Below, one piece after another: positions 15,431 to 24,052 of a stretch of DNA of 64,000 nt. Under the pieces are notes generated by a model that saw only the letters and a list, made by a program, of their open reading frames with translations, did no database searches and was not told the DNA's origin. The position numbers and the translations under genes were made by a program. The stretch comes from Ruminococcus sp. (lineage in GTDB: Bacteria; Bacillota; Clostridia; Oscillospirales; Ruminococcaceae), in the NCBI GenBank assembly GCA_015066805.1, contig SVNP01000009.1:1-64000 (forward strand). The letters are read 5' to 3'. How positions within the stretch are numbered: position 1 is the first letter of the stretch; each line of letters opens with the position of its first letter.

Positions 15431-16351
15431 ATGAAGCTGTTTCAAAAGATAAGTGTGACTGCAACCGCCGCAATGATGCTGTTTGCCGCATCGGGAGATC
15501 TTCCCCTGAGCACTGCGGTTTCTGCAATCAGCAGTGGCTCCTGTGGGCAGGATTTGTCTTGGACACTTGACGCAGCCGGTACCCTGACCATCAGCGGCGA
15601 GGGCGCCATGGAGGACTACTACTATGAGGAGGGCTATGCATCTCCTTGGGCAGACTACTCCCATGAGATTGAACGGGTCGTGGTAGAAGATGGCGTTACC
15701 TGCATCGGAGATTGGGCATTTCCTTCCTGTGGCTCGTTGACAGAAGTTATTCTTTCCGATACCGTTAGCCGTATCGGGCGTTATGCCTTTGATAATTGCA
15801 GCGCGCTGACAGAGGTGCAGATTCCTCAAGGGGTCAGCGGGATTGATGTAGGTGCATTTTATCAGTGCAGCAGCCTTACCTCGGTTGCTCTGCCTGCAAG
15901 TGTGACGAACATTGCGCTCAGTGCGTTTACCGGGTGTATAGGTCTTGTGGATTTTGTCATTTTAAACCCATCCTGCACCATATTCGATGCAAGCGGTACC
16001 ATTTCCAATCAGTACGCCTATCAGCCGGAAAGCGGCACAACGGAATACGATCATACCTATACGCTCTATGGTTATGCGGATTCCACAGCACAGGCGTATG
16101 CCGAAAAGTATGATGTGGCATTTGTCGCCATTGAGTCTGTTTCCGCAACCGGAGATGTAAATTCTGACGGCGCAGTGGATACCATTGATGCGATCTGTGC
16201 GCTGGAGGAGTATGTTGCGGTTTCCATTATGGAGCAAGGCTCTGTTCTGAACGTGCCCCAACGGTTTGCGGCCGATATGGACGGCGACGGAAAGATCTCT
16301 ACCATTGATCCGCAGGAGATCCTTGCGCTGTATGCAACAAGCTTACAGTAA
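15431..16351 (+). CDS. Secreted BspA-like leucine-rich-repeat protein with divergent dockerin
   Basis: 306 residues. The signal peptide covers about 1-31. SGSCGQDLSWTLDAAGTLTISGEGAM opens a BspA-type module, followed by about four LRR_5 repeats (IGDWAFPSCGSLTEVILSDTV, IGRYAFDNCSALTEVQIPQGV, IDVGAFYQCSSLTSVALPASV, IALSAFTGCIGLVDF). The C-terminus is a dockerin-like pair of calcium loops: GDVNSDGAVDTIDAI at 236-250 and DMDGDGKISTIDPQEILAL. The recognition helices differ from the VKI.DVILLNR type of the four enzymes here, so it probably docks to another cohesin. BspA repeats usually bind proteins or surfaces. It has no catalytic domain. A perfect consensus promoter and its own terminator flank it. 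Confidence 0.88.
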   Translation: MKLFQKISVTATAAMMLFAASGDLPLSTAVSAISSGSCGQDLSWTLDAAGTLTISGEGAMEDYYYEEGYASPWADYSHEIERVVVEDGVTCIGDWAFPSCGSLTEVILSDTVSRIGRYAFDNCSALTEVQIPQGVSGIDVGAFYQCSSLTSVALPASVTNIALSAFTGCIGLVDFVILNPSCTIFDASGTISNQYAYQPESGTTEYDHTYTLYGYADSTAQAYAEKYDVAFVAIESVSATGDVNSDGAVDTIDAICALEEYVAVSIMEQGSVLNVPQRFAADMDGDGKISTIDPQEILALYATSLQ

Positions 16352-16398
16352 ATCATAGACCCGTTTGTGATGCGGAGTAATATCACTTATATGCATGA

Positions 16399-16440
16399 AA
16401 AGCACATCCTGTATCAAGGATGTGCTTTCGTGTGCTTTTT
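16399..16440 (+). terminator. Terminator after the LRR-dockerin gene
   Basis: A perfect 12-bp stem (AAAGCACATCCT-6 nt-AGGATGTGCTTT) is followed 8 nt later by CTTTTTT. Confidence 0.75.
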
Positions 16441-16495
16441 TGCTATATAATAAGCAGGATGTGACAATATGACAGTATCTGTGTGTGAATGCACA

Positions 16496-16524
16496 TTGAC
16501 TTTCGCAGCGGAAACCAGTACAAT
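16496..16524 (+). promoter_or_regulatory. Promoter of the pectate lyase gene
   Basis: TTGACT (16496-16501) and TACAAT (16519-16524) are separated by 17 bp. Confidence 0.75.
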
Positions 16525-16586
16525 GAGGATGCAACATCGCAAAAGCGAGTGCATATTATCATATTTTGTTTAGGGGAGGATTTTCT

Positions 16587-19397
16587 ATGATCCGGAGAAA
16601 AAAGTCAGTCAGTCTTCTGACTGCAGCGGTGCTGGCAGTTTCTGCTGTTGCCATTGATACAGGCAACACAGATGGTCTGCATGCCGCCGCCGCAAGCTAT
16701 CCCATGCAGGAGTTCCGCATGGCCATTGCCAACACCGACCGCAATATCAACATCAGTGCCGCAGAAACAGGCGCACCGGTTACTTCCGATCTGCTCAACG
16801 GTACAGACAGTGAGGAGTGGCGGCTGAATTACATTCAGGCAGGCGTGTACGAGATCGTCAATGTGCAGACCGGCTATGTGCTGACCGCAGATGCAGGCGG
16901 CTACTGCACCGTTACCACCGATACCGATGCTGCCAATCAGCGTTGGAACATTGTGGGCGTGGAAAAGGATTTTGAGGGCTATATGCTCTATTACAAGATC
17001 ACCTCCAATGCTGACAACAGCAAAGCCCTGACCTTTACGCCCGAAACCAATTCCTTCTCGCTGGAAAGTTACAGCGGTGCCGCCTATCAGAAGTATAAGC
17101 TGAACCTGAACGGTCTGGAAGGCTTTGCCGCCAATGCCATGGTCAACGGTAAGCAGAAGGCAGGTACCATCGGCGGTCTGCTGGGTGAAACCGTATTTGT
17201 GGATACCACCGAGGAATGTGTGGCCGCCATGAAACGCACCGAGCCCCTGACCATCGTGGTGACCGGCAATCTGGAGTTTAACGACTGGGATCAGGCTGAC
17301 CAGAAGATCGAGGATGACAAGACCATTCTGGGCTCCTATTCCGCCAATATCATTTACAACTCCCGTTGGAGAAACGATGATTATAACGGCGATATCAATA
17401 TTGCTCCCAGCAACAACATTGTGCTGCAGAACCTGCATTTCCGCGCCACCGAGCTGAACAGCAACGGCTGCGGCGTGATTCTGGTTTACATCTACTGCGG
17501 CAGAAACATCTGGTTTGATCACAATGATTTCAGCGCCACCTTTGCTCACGATAAGGACAATGAGGTTGGTAAGTTCATCTGGATCAACACTCCTGCAGCT
17601 AATTGGTCGGATAGCTGCTACATCGACATCAGCCCCGATTATATCACCATTTCCTACACGCACTTCAATAACCGCTTCTGGACTGTGGCCTACGGTACGC
17701 AGAACACCGAAACTACCCGTGACCGCACCACGCTGATGTTCAACAAGTGGGAGAACTGTGCAAGACGTACGCCCCAGATCGGTAACGGTAGCGGCCATGT
17801 GTACAACAGCTACCATACCTATTCCATTTCCAACCCCTCGCAGCAGATCATTGCAGGTGATGGCTGCAAAATGCTCACCGAATACTGCTACTTTGAGGGT
17901 CTGAAGGGTCTGGAATTTGCAGGCGGCGGCAGCAGCAGCTCTCCGTTCCGTGATACAGGCTCTGTTACCGCTTCCTCCGTAGGCGGCTCCGCTTCTGCCA
18001 TGAATCAGAGCTTTTCTTACAGCCACAGTTGGGCACCTTCTTCCGAAAACTACGGCTATACGCTGATTTCCGCTGCCAACACCAAGAGCTTCTGCAACAG
18101 CTATGCAGGTGCTGTGACCGGTGACGGCAAGATGAAGTTCATTACCGATGCGGATCTTTCCAACTGGGTGATGACACAGTACGATACCCACTTCCTGGAG
18201 AGCATTACCGTTGGCGAGCTTTCTACCGGTAAAACCGGCGTTGCAATGGATACCGGTCTGAAGTATGCGTTCCGCAACTTTGGCAGCAATCTGTATCTGG
18301 AGGTTGCCGATGGTGCAGCCAACAGCAGCAATGTACAGCAGGGCAGCGGCACCGATGCAGCAGCCGTGCAGTGGACTTTGAAGGATGCAGGCGATGGCTA
18401 CTACTACATCGTTTCTCAGCTTGGCGATGGTCAGACTTATCTGCTGAATATTGCAAACGGTTCTGCTGACAACGGCACAAATGTAGAGCTGTTTACCGAC
18501 TCCGCAACCGATTCCCAGAAATTCAAGTTTGTGGATAACGGCGACGGCACCTATCAGATCGTGACCAAATCCTCCGGAGATGCAAGCGGTCTGGGCATTG
18601 TGGCAGGCTCCACCGAAGCAGGTGCCAATGTGGTGCAGTGGAAGTATGACGGTGCTGCCAACCAGTGCTGGCTCATTGAGGCTGTGATTGATCCCGTATA
18701 CGGTGATGTGATCAGCAGCATGGTGCCCAAGGATGCCACCTATTACGCAAGCTGGGGCATTGATACCGATCTGCAGGTCGGTGACTTGGTCTTTGGTGAC
18801 CGCCCCGTGACCTTTACCGCCATTCCCGAATCCCTCATAGGCTCCGAGTATGTGTATACTGCCTGTGATTCCAAATTTACCGCTTCCGATCTGGCTGTGA
18901 TCACCGCTGCAGAGGATGCCGTGATCTCCGTGGGCTTTGATTCCCGCCTGACTTCGATCCCCGCATGGGCTTCCGCATTCACCAAAACCGATCTGACCTG
19001 TACCGCCAGCAACGATGTGGTCTTTGAGATCTATCAGATGGAGGTTGCAGCAGGGGAGTCTGTAACGCTGGGCGCACAGGGCACTTCCTCCGGTGTGGTC
19101 AATTACATTGCCATGGCAACTGTGATTCCCGAAGAAACTACTACGACTACCACAACAACTACCACAACCACTAGCACTACCACCACTTCTTCCGAGCCTC
19201 TTACTGTTCTGAAGGGCGATGTGAATGTAGACGGCATGGTGAAGATCGGTGATGTGATTCTGCTGAACCGTTTCCTGGCAGAGGATCAGACCATCAGCAT
19301 TACCGATCAGGGTATGCTGAATGCAGAGTGCGACGATGTTGCCGGTGTAACATCCAATGATTCCATTGCCATTCTGAATATTCTGGCAGGCCTGTGA
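16587..19397 (+). CDS. Secreted PL1 pectate lyase with two ricin-type lectin modules and dockerin
   Basis: About 936 residues. The signal peptide ends near 36. Residues 40-172 form a ricin-B/CBM13-like module. PL1 follows at about 180-540: IVVTGNLEF, NIWFDHNDFSATF, a candidate catalytic Arg in CARRTPQIGNGSGHVYNSYH (around 394), and FEGLKGLEF. A second, clearer ricin-B-like module occupies 556-700 (three QW-type repeats: VQWTLKDAGDGYYYI, QKFKFVDNGDGTYQI, VQWKYDGAANQCWLI). A beta-rich module (705-847) precedes a Thr linker and the type I dockerin (876-935). PL1 enzymes split polygalacturonate by beta-elimination with calcium. The start has GGGGAGGA before it; the ATG at 16566 has none. Confidence 0.92.
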   Translation: MIRRKKSVSLLTAAVLAVSAVAIDTGNTDGLHAAAASYPMQEFRMAIANTDRNINISAAETGAPVTSDLLNGTDSEEWRLNYIQAGVYEIVNVQTGYVLTADAGGYCTVTTDTDAANQRWNIVGVEKDFEGYMLYYKITSNADNSKALTFTPETNSFSLESYSGAAYQKYKLNLNGLEGFAANAMVNGKQKAGTIGGLLGETVFVDTTEECVAAMKRTEPLTIVVTGNLEFNDWDQADQKIEDDKTILGSYSANIIYNSRWRNDDYNGDINIAPSNNIVLQNLHFRATELNSNGCGVILVYIYCGRNIWFDHNDFSATFAHDKDNEVGKFIWINTPAANWSDSCYIDISPDYITISYTHFNNRFWTVAYGTQNTETTRDRTTLMFNKWENCARRTPQIGNGSGHVYNSYHTYSISNPSQQIIAGDGCKMLTEYCYFEGLKGLEFAGGGSSSSPFRDTGSVTASSVGGSASAMNQSFSYSHSWAPSSENYGYTLISAANTKSFCNSYAGAVTGDGKMKFITDADLSNWVMTQYDTHFLESITVGELSTGKTGVAMDTGLKYAFRNFGSNLYLEVADGAANSSNVQQGSGTDAAAVQWTLKDAGDGYYYIVSQLGDGQTYLLNIANGSADNGTNVELFTDSATDSQKFKFVDNGDGTYQIVTKSSGDASGLGIVAGSTEAGANVVQWKYDGAANQCWLIEAVIDPVYGDVISSMVPKDATYYASWGIDTDLQVGDLVFGDRPVTFTAIPESLIGSEYVYTACDSKFTASDLAVITAAEDAVISVGFDSRLTSIPAWASAFTKTDLTCTASNDVVFEIYQMEVAAGESVTLGAQGTSSGVVNYIAMATVIPEETTTTTTTTTTTTSTTTTSSEPLTVLKGDVNVDGMVKIGDVILLNRFLAEDQTISITDQGMLNAECDDVAGVTSNDSIAILNILAGL

Positions 19398-19410
19398 TGC
19401 TGTGATATGT

Positions 19411-19444
19411 AAAAAGCCACTTCTGTGAAAGAAGTGGCTTTTTC
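19411..19444 (+). terminator. Terminator after the pectate lyase gene
   Basis: AAAAAGCCACTTC-7 nt-GAAGTGGCTTTTT, 13 bp after the stop codon. Confidence 0.9.
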
Positions 19445-19501
19445 TTATTCATATATGGCGTGAAAGGCACGGCAGTGACAGCGTGCTTTCTCATATAGCC
19501 C

Positions 19502-19536
19502 AAAAAGAGACACCCCAGGACGGGGTGTCTCTTTTT
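19502..19536 (-). terminator. Terminator after the channel-like gene
   Basis: AAAAAGAGACACCCC-5 nt-GGGGTGTCTCTTTTT is a symmetric stem that can act on either strand; it lies 22 bp beyond the minus-strand stop codon. Confidence 0.9.
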
Positions 19537-19557
19537 GTATTGCGTAGGAGGAATGGA

Positions 19558-20760
19558 TTACTGAGCGTTGTCGCTGTTGTCATCCATCTTCTTCTCCAGC
19601 TTAGCCAGAGTGTTGGCAGCGAAGGTTCTGCCGCCGATGCCAAAGGAAATAGCAAAGGCAACGCAGATAGCAGCCACCACCAGAATGAAGGTACCTTCAA
19701 CGATAGCATTGGCGATACCGAGCTGGCTCAGGCAGAGGAACACGGAAACCACATAAATAGCGATCTTTGCGATGAATGCGGTTGCCTTAGCGGTAGCAAA
19801 CTTCTTGGCGATGAGGCTCTCAACGGTGTTGCCTGCGAAGATGCCCAGACCCAGAATAGCGATCACTACCAGTGCAGTGGGGATGAAGCTGATGATTGCA
19901 GCGCCGATGTTGGTCAGCACAGGCAGGTCCAGAACATTCAGACCCTGCACAATGAAGATGATGCAGAGGATATACTTCACAGCAGCAGCGATCACCTTGG
20001 AGAGAACGACCTTCTTTGCGGGGGTGCCGGTGATCTTTTCAATGAGACCATCCACACCAACGCCGGCCAGCAGGCTCTCCAGCAGGTTAGAAACCAGAAC
20101 AGCGATGAACACGCCGACTGCGATGATAACGATTGCGCCCAGAATGCTGGGAATCAGGCCGAAGATGCTGTTGACGATGTGGTTGATGGGACCGGAGATC
20201 GCAGCGATTTCAAGCTGATCCAGAGCGCAGGCGATGACGACCAGCAGCACAAAACCGTAGATGATGTTGGTGATCACGTTGGAGAAGGTGGTCTTCTCGC
20301 CGGCCTTGATGCCGGTTTTCTCCTGCAGAGTGTCGATCTTGGTGGCCTTCAGCAGGGGCAGCAGCAGATCCTTGAGGATGTTGGCGATGAACACGCCCAC
20401 AGCCAGGATGATGCCGGCAGCGACCAGCTTAGGAATGAAGCCCAGGAAATTCTGTGCCAGGGAAGAAATGGGGGTAGAAACGCTGTGCATATTCAGCTTG
20501 TCCAGCACAGCAGGCAGGAACAGCAGGAAGGTTACGAAGTAAGCGAGCTTTGCCACAAACTTCTTTGCGCTTTCGGCTGCGGCAGGCTTAATGCCCACCT
20601 TGTTCAGCTTATCGGCCTTGATCAGACCCATCAGCTTCACAACCAGGGATTTGACAATGTTGGCAGCCACAAATGCAATGATCAGCAGCAGAATGGCAAC
20701 CAGAATGTCGGGGATGGTGTTCAGGATGCGGAGGAAAAAGTTCTTGATAGTGTCCAGCAT
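19558..20760 (-). CDS. Mechanosensitive-channel-like membrane protein with four repeated TM modules
   Basis: The 400-residue membrane protein contains four copies of a related segment of the conserved TM-helix type (PF05552-like): IPDILVAILLLIIAFVAANI, IPKLVAAGIILAVGVFIANI, IPSILGAIVIIAVGVFIAVL and IPTALVVIAILGLGIFAGNT, each followed by a short amphipathic stretch ending in Leu/Lys. No MscS beta domain is present. Family members are annotated as small-conductance mechanosensitive channel-like proteins, usually without experimental proof. AAGGAGAA precedes the ATG at 20760; the ATG at 20796 is not supported. It follows the GH48 gene, separated by a terminator-like hairpin, so it may receive read-through. 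Confidence 0.8.
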   Translation of the reverse strand: MLDTIKNFFLRILNTIPDILVAILLLIIAFVAANIVKSLVVKLMGLIKADKLNKVGIKPAAAESAKKFVAKLAYFVTFLLFLPAVLDKLNMHSVSTPISSLAQNFLGFIPKLVAAGIILAVGVFIANILKDLLLPLLKATKIDTLQEKTGIKAGEKTTFSNVITNIIYGFVLLVVIACALDQLEIAAISGPINHIVNSIFGLIPSILGAIVIIAVGVFIAVLVSNLLESLLAGVGVDGLIEKITGTPAKKVVLSKVIAAAVKYILCIIFIVQGLNVLDLPVLTNIGAAIISFIPTALVVIAILGLGIFAGNTVESLIAKKFATAKATAFIAKIAIYVVSVFLCLSQLGIANAIVEGTFILVVAAICVAFAISFGIGGRTFAANTLAKLEKKMDDNSDNAQ

Positions 20761-20790
20761 GTTTTCAATTCTCCTTGTTTGGATAGATTT

Positions 20791-20827
20791 TAACAAAACA
20801 GAACAGTACCACTCTAAGGTGGTACTG
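20791..20827 (-). terminator. Terminator after GH48
   Basis: On the minus strand CAGTACCAC-6 nt-GTGGTACTG is followed by TTCTGTTTTGTT. It separates GH48 from the channel-like gene but the U-tract is interrupted. Confidence 0.65.
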
Positions 20828-20904
20828 CTCTGGAATGTCTGAATGGATTGTTAGCAGACCGCCCTATTTAGGGGCCCGGAAACATACAAACAGGGGATTT
20901 CTGA

Positions 20905-23379
20905 TTACTGGTTGCCCAGTGCAGAGTAAGGAATCATACCTGCCAGGTACTTCAGGATAGCGGTAGAGTCCTCAGGAGTAGTCTCGCCATCGTACTCGCA
21001 GTCGGCGTTCAGGATGCCCTGATCGCTGACAGTGATGGTGGTGTCCTCACCGATGAAGCGGTTCAGCAGGATAACGTCAGCGATCTTAACCTCGCCGTTG
21101 CAATCCACGTCGCCCCAGTTAGCATCGGTTGCAGGCGGCTCTTCCTGATCAGAAGGAATAACCTCAGGATACAGCTCATACATGGTACCCAGAGCCATCA
21201 TGATGTCACCTGCGTGCCAGAATCTGTGGTAGTCCAGCGGAACGGATGCAACGTTGGTGAAGTCAGAGCAATCGGGGCTGCCGTTTGCCTGAGTAACCTT
21301 CTCATCAAACACTGCGCCGTTAGCGATATCAGCCTCGTAAGCAGCCTTCAGCTCCTGGTACTTCTCGTTGGACTCGTACATAGAGCGGATGTCGTTGAAC
21401 ACGATGCCGTTCTGTGCAACGTCGCCATAGGGGAAGGTACCGGACTTGCCGGCGGGAACGTAAACAGGCTGTGCGAACACACGGGTCAGAGAGCCGTTGT
21501 TCTCGGTTCTGGAGAGACCGATGTTATCGCGGCCCAGGTTCCATACACGGTCCAGAAGCTGCTGGCCGAGGTACAGAGCGGAGGAAGCGGTATCGGTGCC
21601 TTCCTTAACAACGCCGGAAGCCTCAACGCCCTCAGCTGCAGCGTACCAGATCAGGGTGTTAGCCAGAGAGGTTACGCAGCCCAGGTCGCTGCTGCCGGTA
21701 CCCATAACGGTAGCGTGCAGGCCGGAGTTTGCATTGCCGGTGAAGGTCTCGTTCTCATTCCAGCTATCAGGCTGGCCTTCCCAATCCAGAACGGAAGGAA
21801 TGGAGTAGTCGCCATCAGCAGTGAGTTCAACGTTCTCGAGGAAGAACTCAACCCACTTCTTCAGCATGATGGACAGACCCTGCTCCATGGTCACGCCGCC
21901 GGGCTTAACAGCACCGTTAGATGCATCGCCATCGGTCTTGATGATGTAGTACAGCTCAGCCAGACGCTGGGTTGCCCACACCTGGTTACCGATCCAGTAG
22001 TTGGAACCGGGGTCAGCGTAAACGGGGTGCTCGATGTATGCCATCTGGTAGAAGGTAGGCACGCCGGAAGGATAAGACTCATACTTACCGTTCCAGCAGT
22101 TGGTCACGCCGCCTGCGAAGGGACCTTCAGCAGACTGGAGCCACATGTACAGCTCGAGCTGACGCTGGAGGGAGGTGGTGTAGTCCTTTGCAGCGCCGGT
22201 TGCCTTCATAGCGGAGCTCAGGCCGGAATCATACAGCAGACCGTAAGCGGCCAGAGGGCTTTGATAGAACTGGTGACAGTGGGAAGCAGAGATCTGCCAT
22301 GCCCATGCGCCGTCAGCAGCGCCGCCCCATGCGGTGTACCAGGACATCAGATAGTGAGCGGAAGCGTAGCCTGCGCCACCATTGGAGTCTGCGTTCATGC
22401 TCTGGCAGCCGATGGTCTTGTAGTACTTATCGAACATGTTGTTACGCACCATATCGCCCATCATACCGGCCTTGGTGGTAACGCCGGAATCCCCAACGCC
22501 CCATCTGTTAGCAGCGTAAACTGCCTGGATAGCACGGTTCTCGGCGTCGGGAGCGTTGGTGTAAGACCACTTCTTGGTGCCTGCGCTGGTCTCGAAGGCG
22601 AACTTCATGCCCAGGCCGCCCTTATCGCCGTACTCGAGGTTCTCGACACAGGGATGAGGAATGGTCTCGAAGCAGGACTCGGAGTCACCACGCTGGAAGG
22701 TGTTGATGAAGGTGAAGGAACCCAGGGTGCCTTCTGCGGAACCGCCGAAGCCGTACCAGTCATCAACGTCAGCCAGCCAGTGCAGCAGGTACTCGCCGCC
22801 CTGGGAGGGGTATGCGGAGGTGAAATACTGGTGGATGGGGTTTGCACCGGTGTTGCCGGAGGAACCCTCGGAAGGATACTGAGTGATGTCGGTAGGATGC
22901 TCAGCAGCTACCTGTGCGCTCAGGCTGGTCTTGCTCCAGAAGCCGGCCTGCTCGCTAGGAATCATCATCTCCAGGGTCTTCCATGCCTTTGCCAGATCAT
23001 TGGTGGCAGAGCCATAGTAGTCAGTGTTATTGGAGATGTTATCCTGCATTGCGGCCATCCATACGATGTAGGACATAGCCTCGGAAGTGGTCTCGTGACC
23101 GTAGTCGGGAGCCTCAACGATCAGCTCTTCCACTGCGTGGTAGGGCACGCCGAAGCCGCCGCTTGCCACGTTCTTGGAGCTGAGGTAGCCGTTGTCCTGA
23201 CCGTTGGTAACAACGTCATCGTACAGCGAAAGGAAACGCTGTGCATAGGTCTCGTCGCCGTATGCTTCGGGCTCGGTGCGCTTGCCGGCAGCGGATGCGG
23301 TACAGGTCATCAATGCGCTGGAAGTCATTGCTGCTGCCAGAACTGCTGCGAGAAGCGCTCTGTTCTTCTTAAATTGCAT
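20905..23379 (-). CDS. Secreted GH48 processive cellulase (exoglucanase) with dockerin
   Basis: 824 residues. The signal peptide ends near 31. The GH48 catalytic domain fills about 36-745 with characteristic motifs: VPYHAVEELIVEAPDYGHETTSEAMSY (the conserved proton-donor Glu is expected in the TTSEA motif, residue 100), NPIHQYFTSAYPSQGGEYLLHWLADVDDWYGFG and YKTIGCQSMNADSNGGAGYASAHYLMSWY. The C-terminus (about 755-824) is a type I dockerin (WGDVDCNGEVKIADVILLNR) with a short tail. GH48 enzymes release cellobiose from cellulose chain ends and are the main exoglucanases of cellulosomes; genomes usually carry one. GAGAGGGG precedes the start. The leader is unusually long (about 300 nt). Confidence 0.96.
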   Translation of the reverse strand: MQFKKNRALLAAVLAAAMTSSALMTCTASAAGKRTEPEAYGDETYAQRFLSLYDDVVTNGQDNGYLSSKNVASGGFGVPYHAVEELIVEAPDYGHETTSEAMSYIVWMAAMQDNISNNTDYYGSATNDLAKAWKTLEMMIPSEQAGFWSKTSLSAQVAAEHPTDITQYPSEGSSGNTGANPIHQYFTSAYPSQGGEYLLHWLADVDDWYGFGGSAEGTLGSFTFINTFQRGDSESCFETIPHPCVENLEYGDKGGLGMKFAFETSAGTKKWSYTNAPDAENRAIQAVYAANRWGVGDSGVTTKAGMMGDMVRNNMFDKYYKTIGCQSMNADSNGGAGYASAHYLMSWYTAWGGAADGAWAWQISASHCHQFYQSPLAAYGLLYDSGLSSAMKATGAAKDYTTSLQRQLELYMWLQSAEGPFAGGVTNCWNGKYESYPSGVPTFYQMAYIEHPVYADPGSNYWIGNQVWATQRLAELYYIIKTDGDASNGAVKPGGVTMEQGLSIMLKKWVEFFLENVELTADGDYSIPSVLDWEGQPDSWNENETFTGNANSGLHATVMGTGSSDLGCVTSLANTLIWYAAAEGVEASGVVKEGTDTASSALYLGQQLLDRVWNLGRDNIGLSRTENNGSLTRVFAQPVYVPAGKSGTFPYGDVAQNGIVFNDIRSMYESNEKYQELKAAYEADIANGAVFDEKVTQANGSPDCSDFTNVASVPLDYHRFWHAGDIMMALGTMYELYPEVIPSDQEEPPATDANWGDVDCNGEVKIADVILLNRFIGEDTTITVSDQGILNADCEYDGETTPEDSTAILKYLAGMIPYSALGNQ

Positions 23380-23692
23380 TTCTTTTTTCCCCTCTCATAT
23401 AATATTGAATGAGTTTTGCACGGTGGTTCGACATTGCCGAATTCGTTCTGTGCCGGCAGCTCCCGTGCGCTCTGCCGTTACAGCTTGCGAATATGCGGTG
23501 TTCTCCCATACGCAAAGCAAGATAGTCACAATTTAAGCAACATTCTCGCTTCCGACGTTAGCCGGAATAAGCAGGCGCAAGATGCCGCTTTCCGGTGATG
23601 CTTGCTCAAAAAACAGCCTGTTCACTCGCTGAAGTGCTGTTCTCGTCGTATTGGGCAGATAGACATAGCTATACCGCATAAAGCCTATTTTC
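23380..23692 (-). promoter_or_regulatory. Long 5' leader of GH48
   Basis: Transcription from the promoter at 23693-23721 would give a leader of about 300 nt, far longer than those of the GH11 and PL1 genes (about 60-70 nt). It contains an attenuator-like hairpin (23607-23641). An AUG-initiated 48-codon frame (MRYSYVYLPNTTRTALQ...) also lies in it but has no ribosome binding site. I recognise no known riboswitch. Confidence 0.6.
23607..23641 (-). terminator. Attenuator-like hairpin in the GH48 leader
   Basis: On the minus strand AACAGC-CACT-TCAGCG-AGTG-AACAG-GCTGTT is followed by TTTTT, about 45 nt from the predicted transcription start. It has the form of an intrinsic terminator inside the leader. 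Confidence 0.45.
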
Positions 23693-23721
23693 ATTATAGT
23701 TATTTCATCCGCATTTGTCAA
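23693..23721 (-). promoter_or_regulatory. Consensus promoter of GH48
   Basis: On the minus strand TTGACA (23721-23716) and TATAAT (23698-23693) are separated by 17 bp, a perfect sigma-A consensus. Confidence 0.85.
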
Positions 23722-23769
23722 GCGTTTCCACAAATTCAAGAGAAGCACCCACACGATTTCGGATGAATT

Positions 23770-23795
23770 CACAAAAACGGGTGATAGTTTTTGTG
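23770..23795. promoter_or_regulatory. Inverted repeat upstream of the GH48 promoter
   Basis: CACAAAAAC-8 nt-GTTTTTGTG is a perfect 9-bp inverted repeat 49 bp upstream of the GH48 -35 box, a position typical of activator sites. The rest of 23722-24052 holds no gene, only small hairpins near the ABC gene (for example CGCTGCC-9 nt-GGCAGCG at 24010-24032); I found no convincing promoter for the ABC operon there. Confidence 0.5.
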
Positions 23796-24052
23796 CAACT
23801 TGCCATAGCGTGGAAATTGATGCTGCCAAAGTGCTGTTGCATGATTTTATCAGCTTTTGCACACAAAGCGCACACATCCCCCTGTTAAAATAGCAATATG
23901 ATGGTGTTTTTGCTGCTTGTTCATAAAACAGTAACAGTTTGTACATCTCACATTCATGTATTTTTGCGATAATAAAAAAGAGCGTCTGCTTGCAGAACGC
24001 CGAATGCAGCGCTGCCCCAAAGTGAGGCAGCGGAAAGGGGCTGTACCGATTT

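Noticed and set aside
21214-23412. 732-codon open frame on the plus strand opposite GH48
   Set aside because: It is antisense to a well-supported GH48 gene, has no ribosome binding site and has low-complexity Val/Leu/Gly composition. It is a by-product of codon bias.
23380-23692. Known riboswitch (for example cyclic di-GMP type) in the GH48 leader
   Set aside because: The conserved core sequences of that riboswitch class could not be found; only a generic attenuator-like hairpin is supported.
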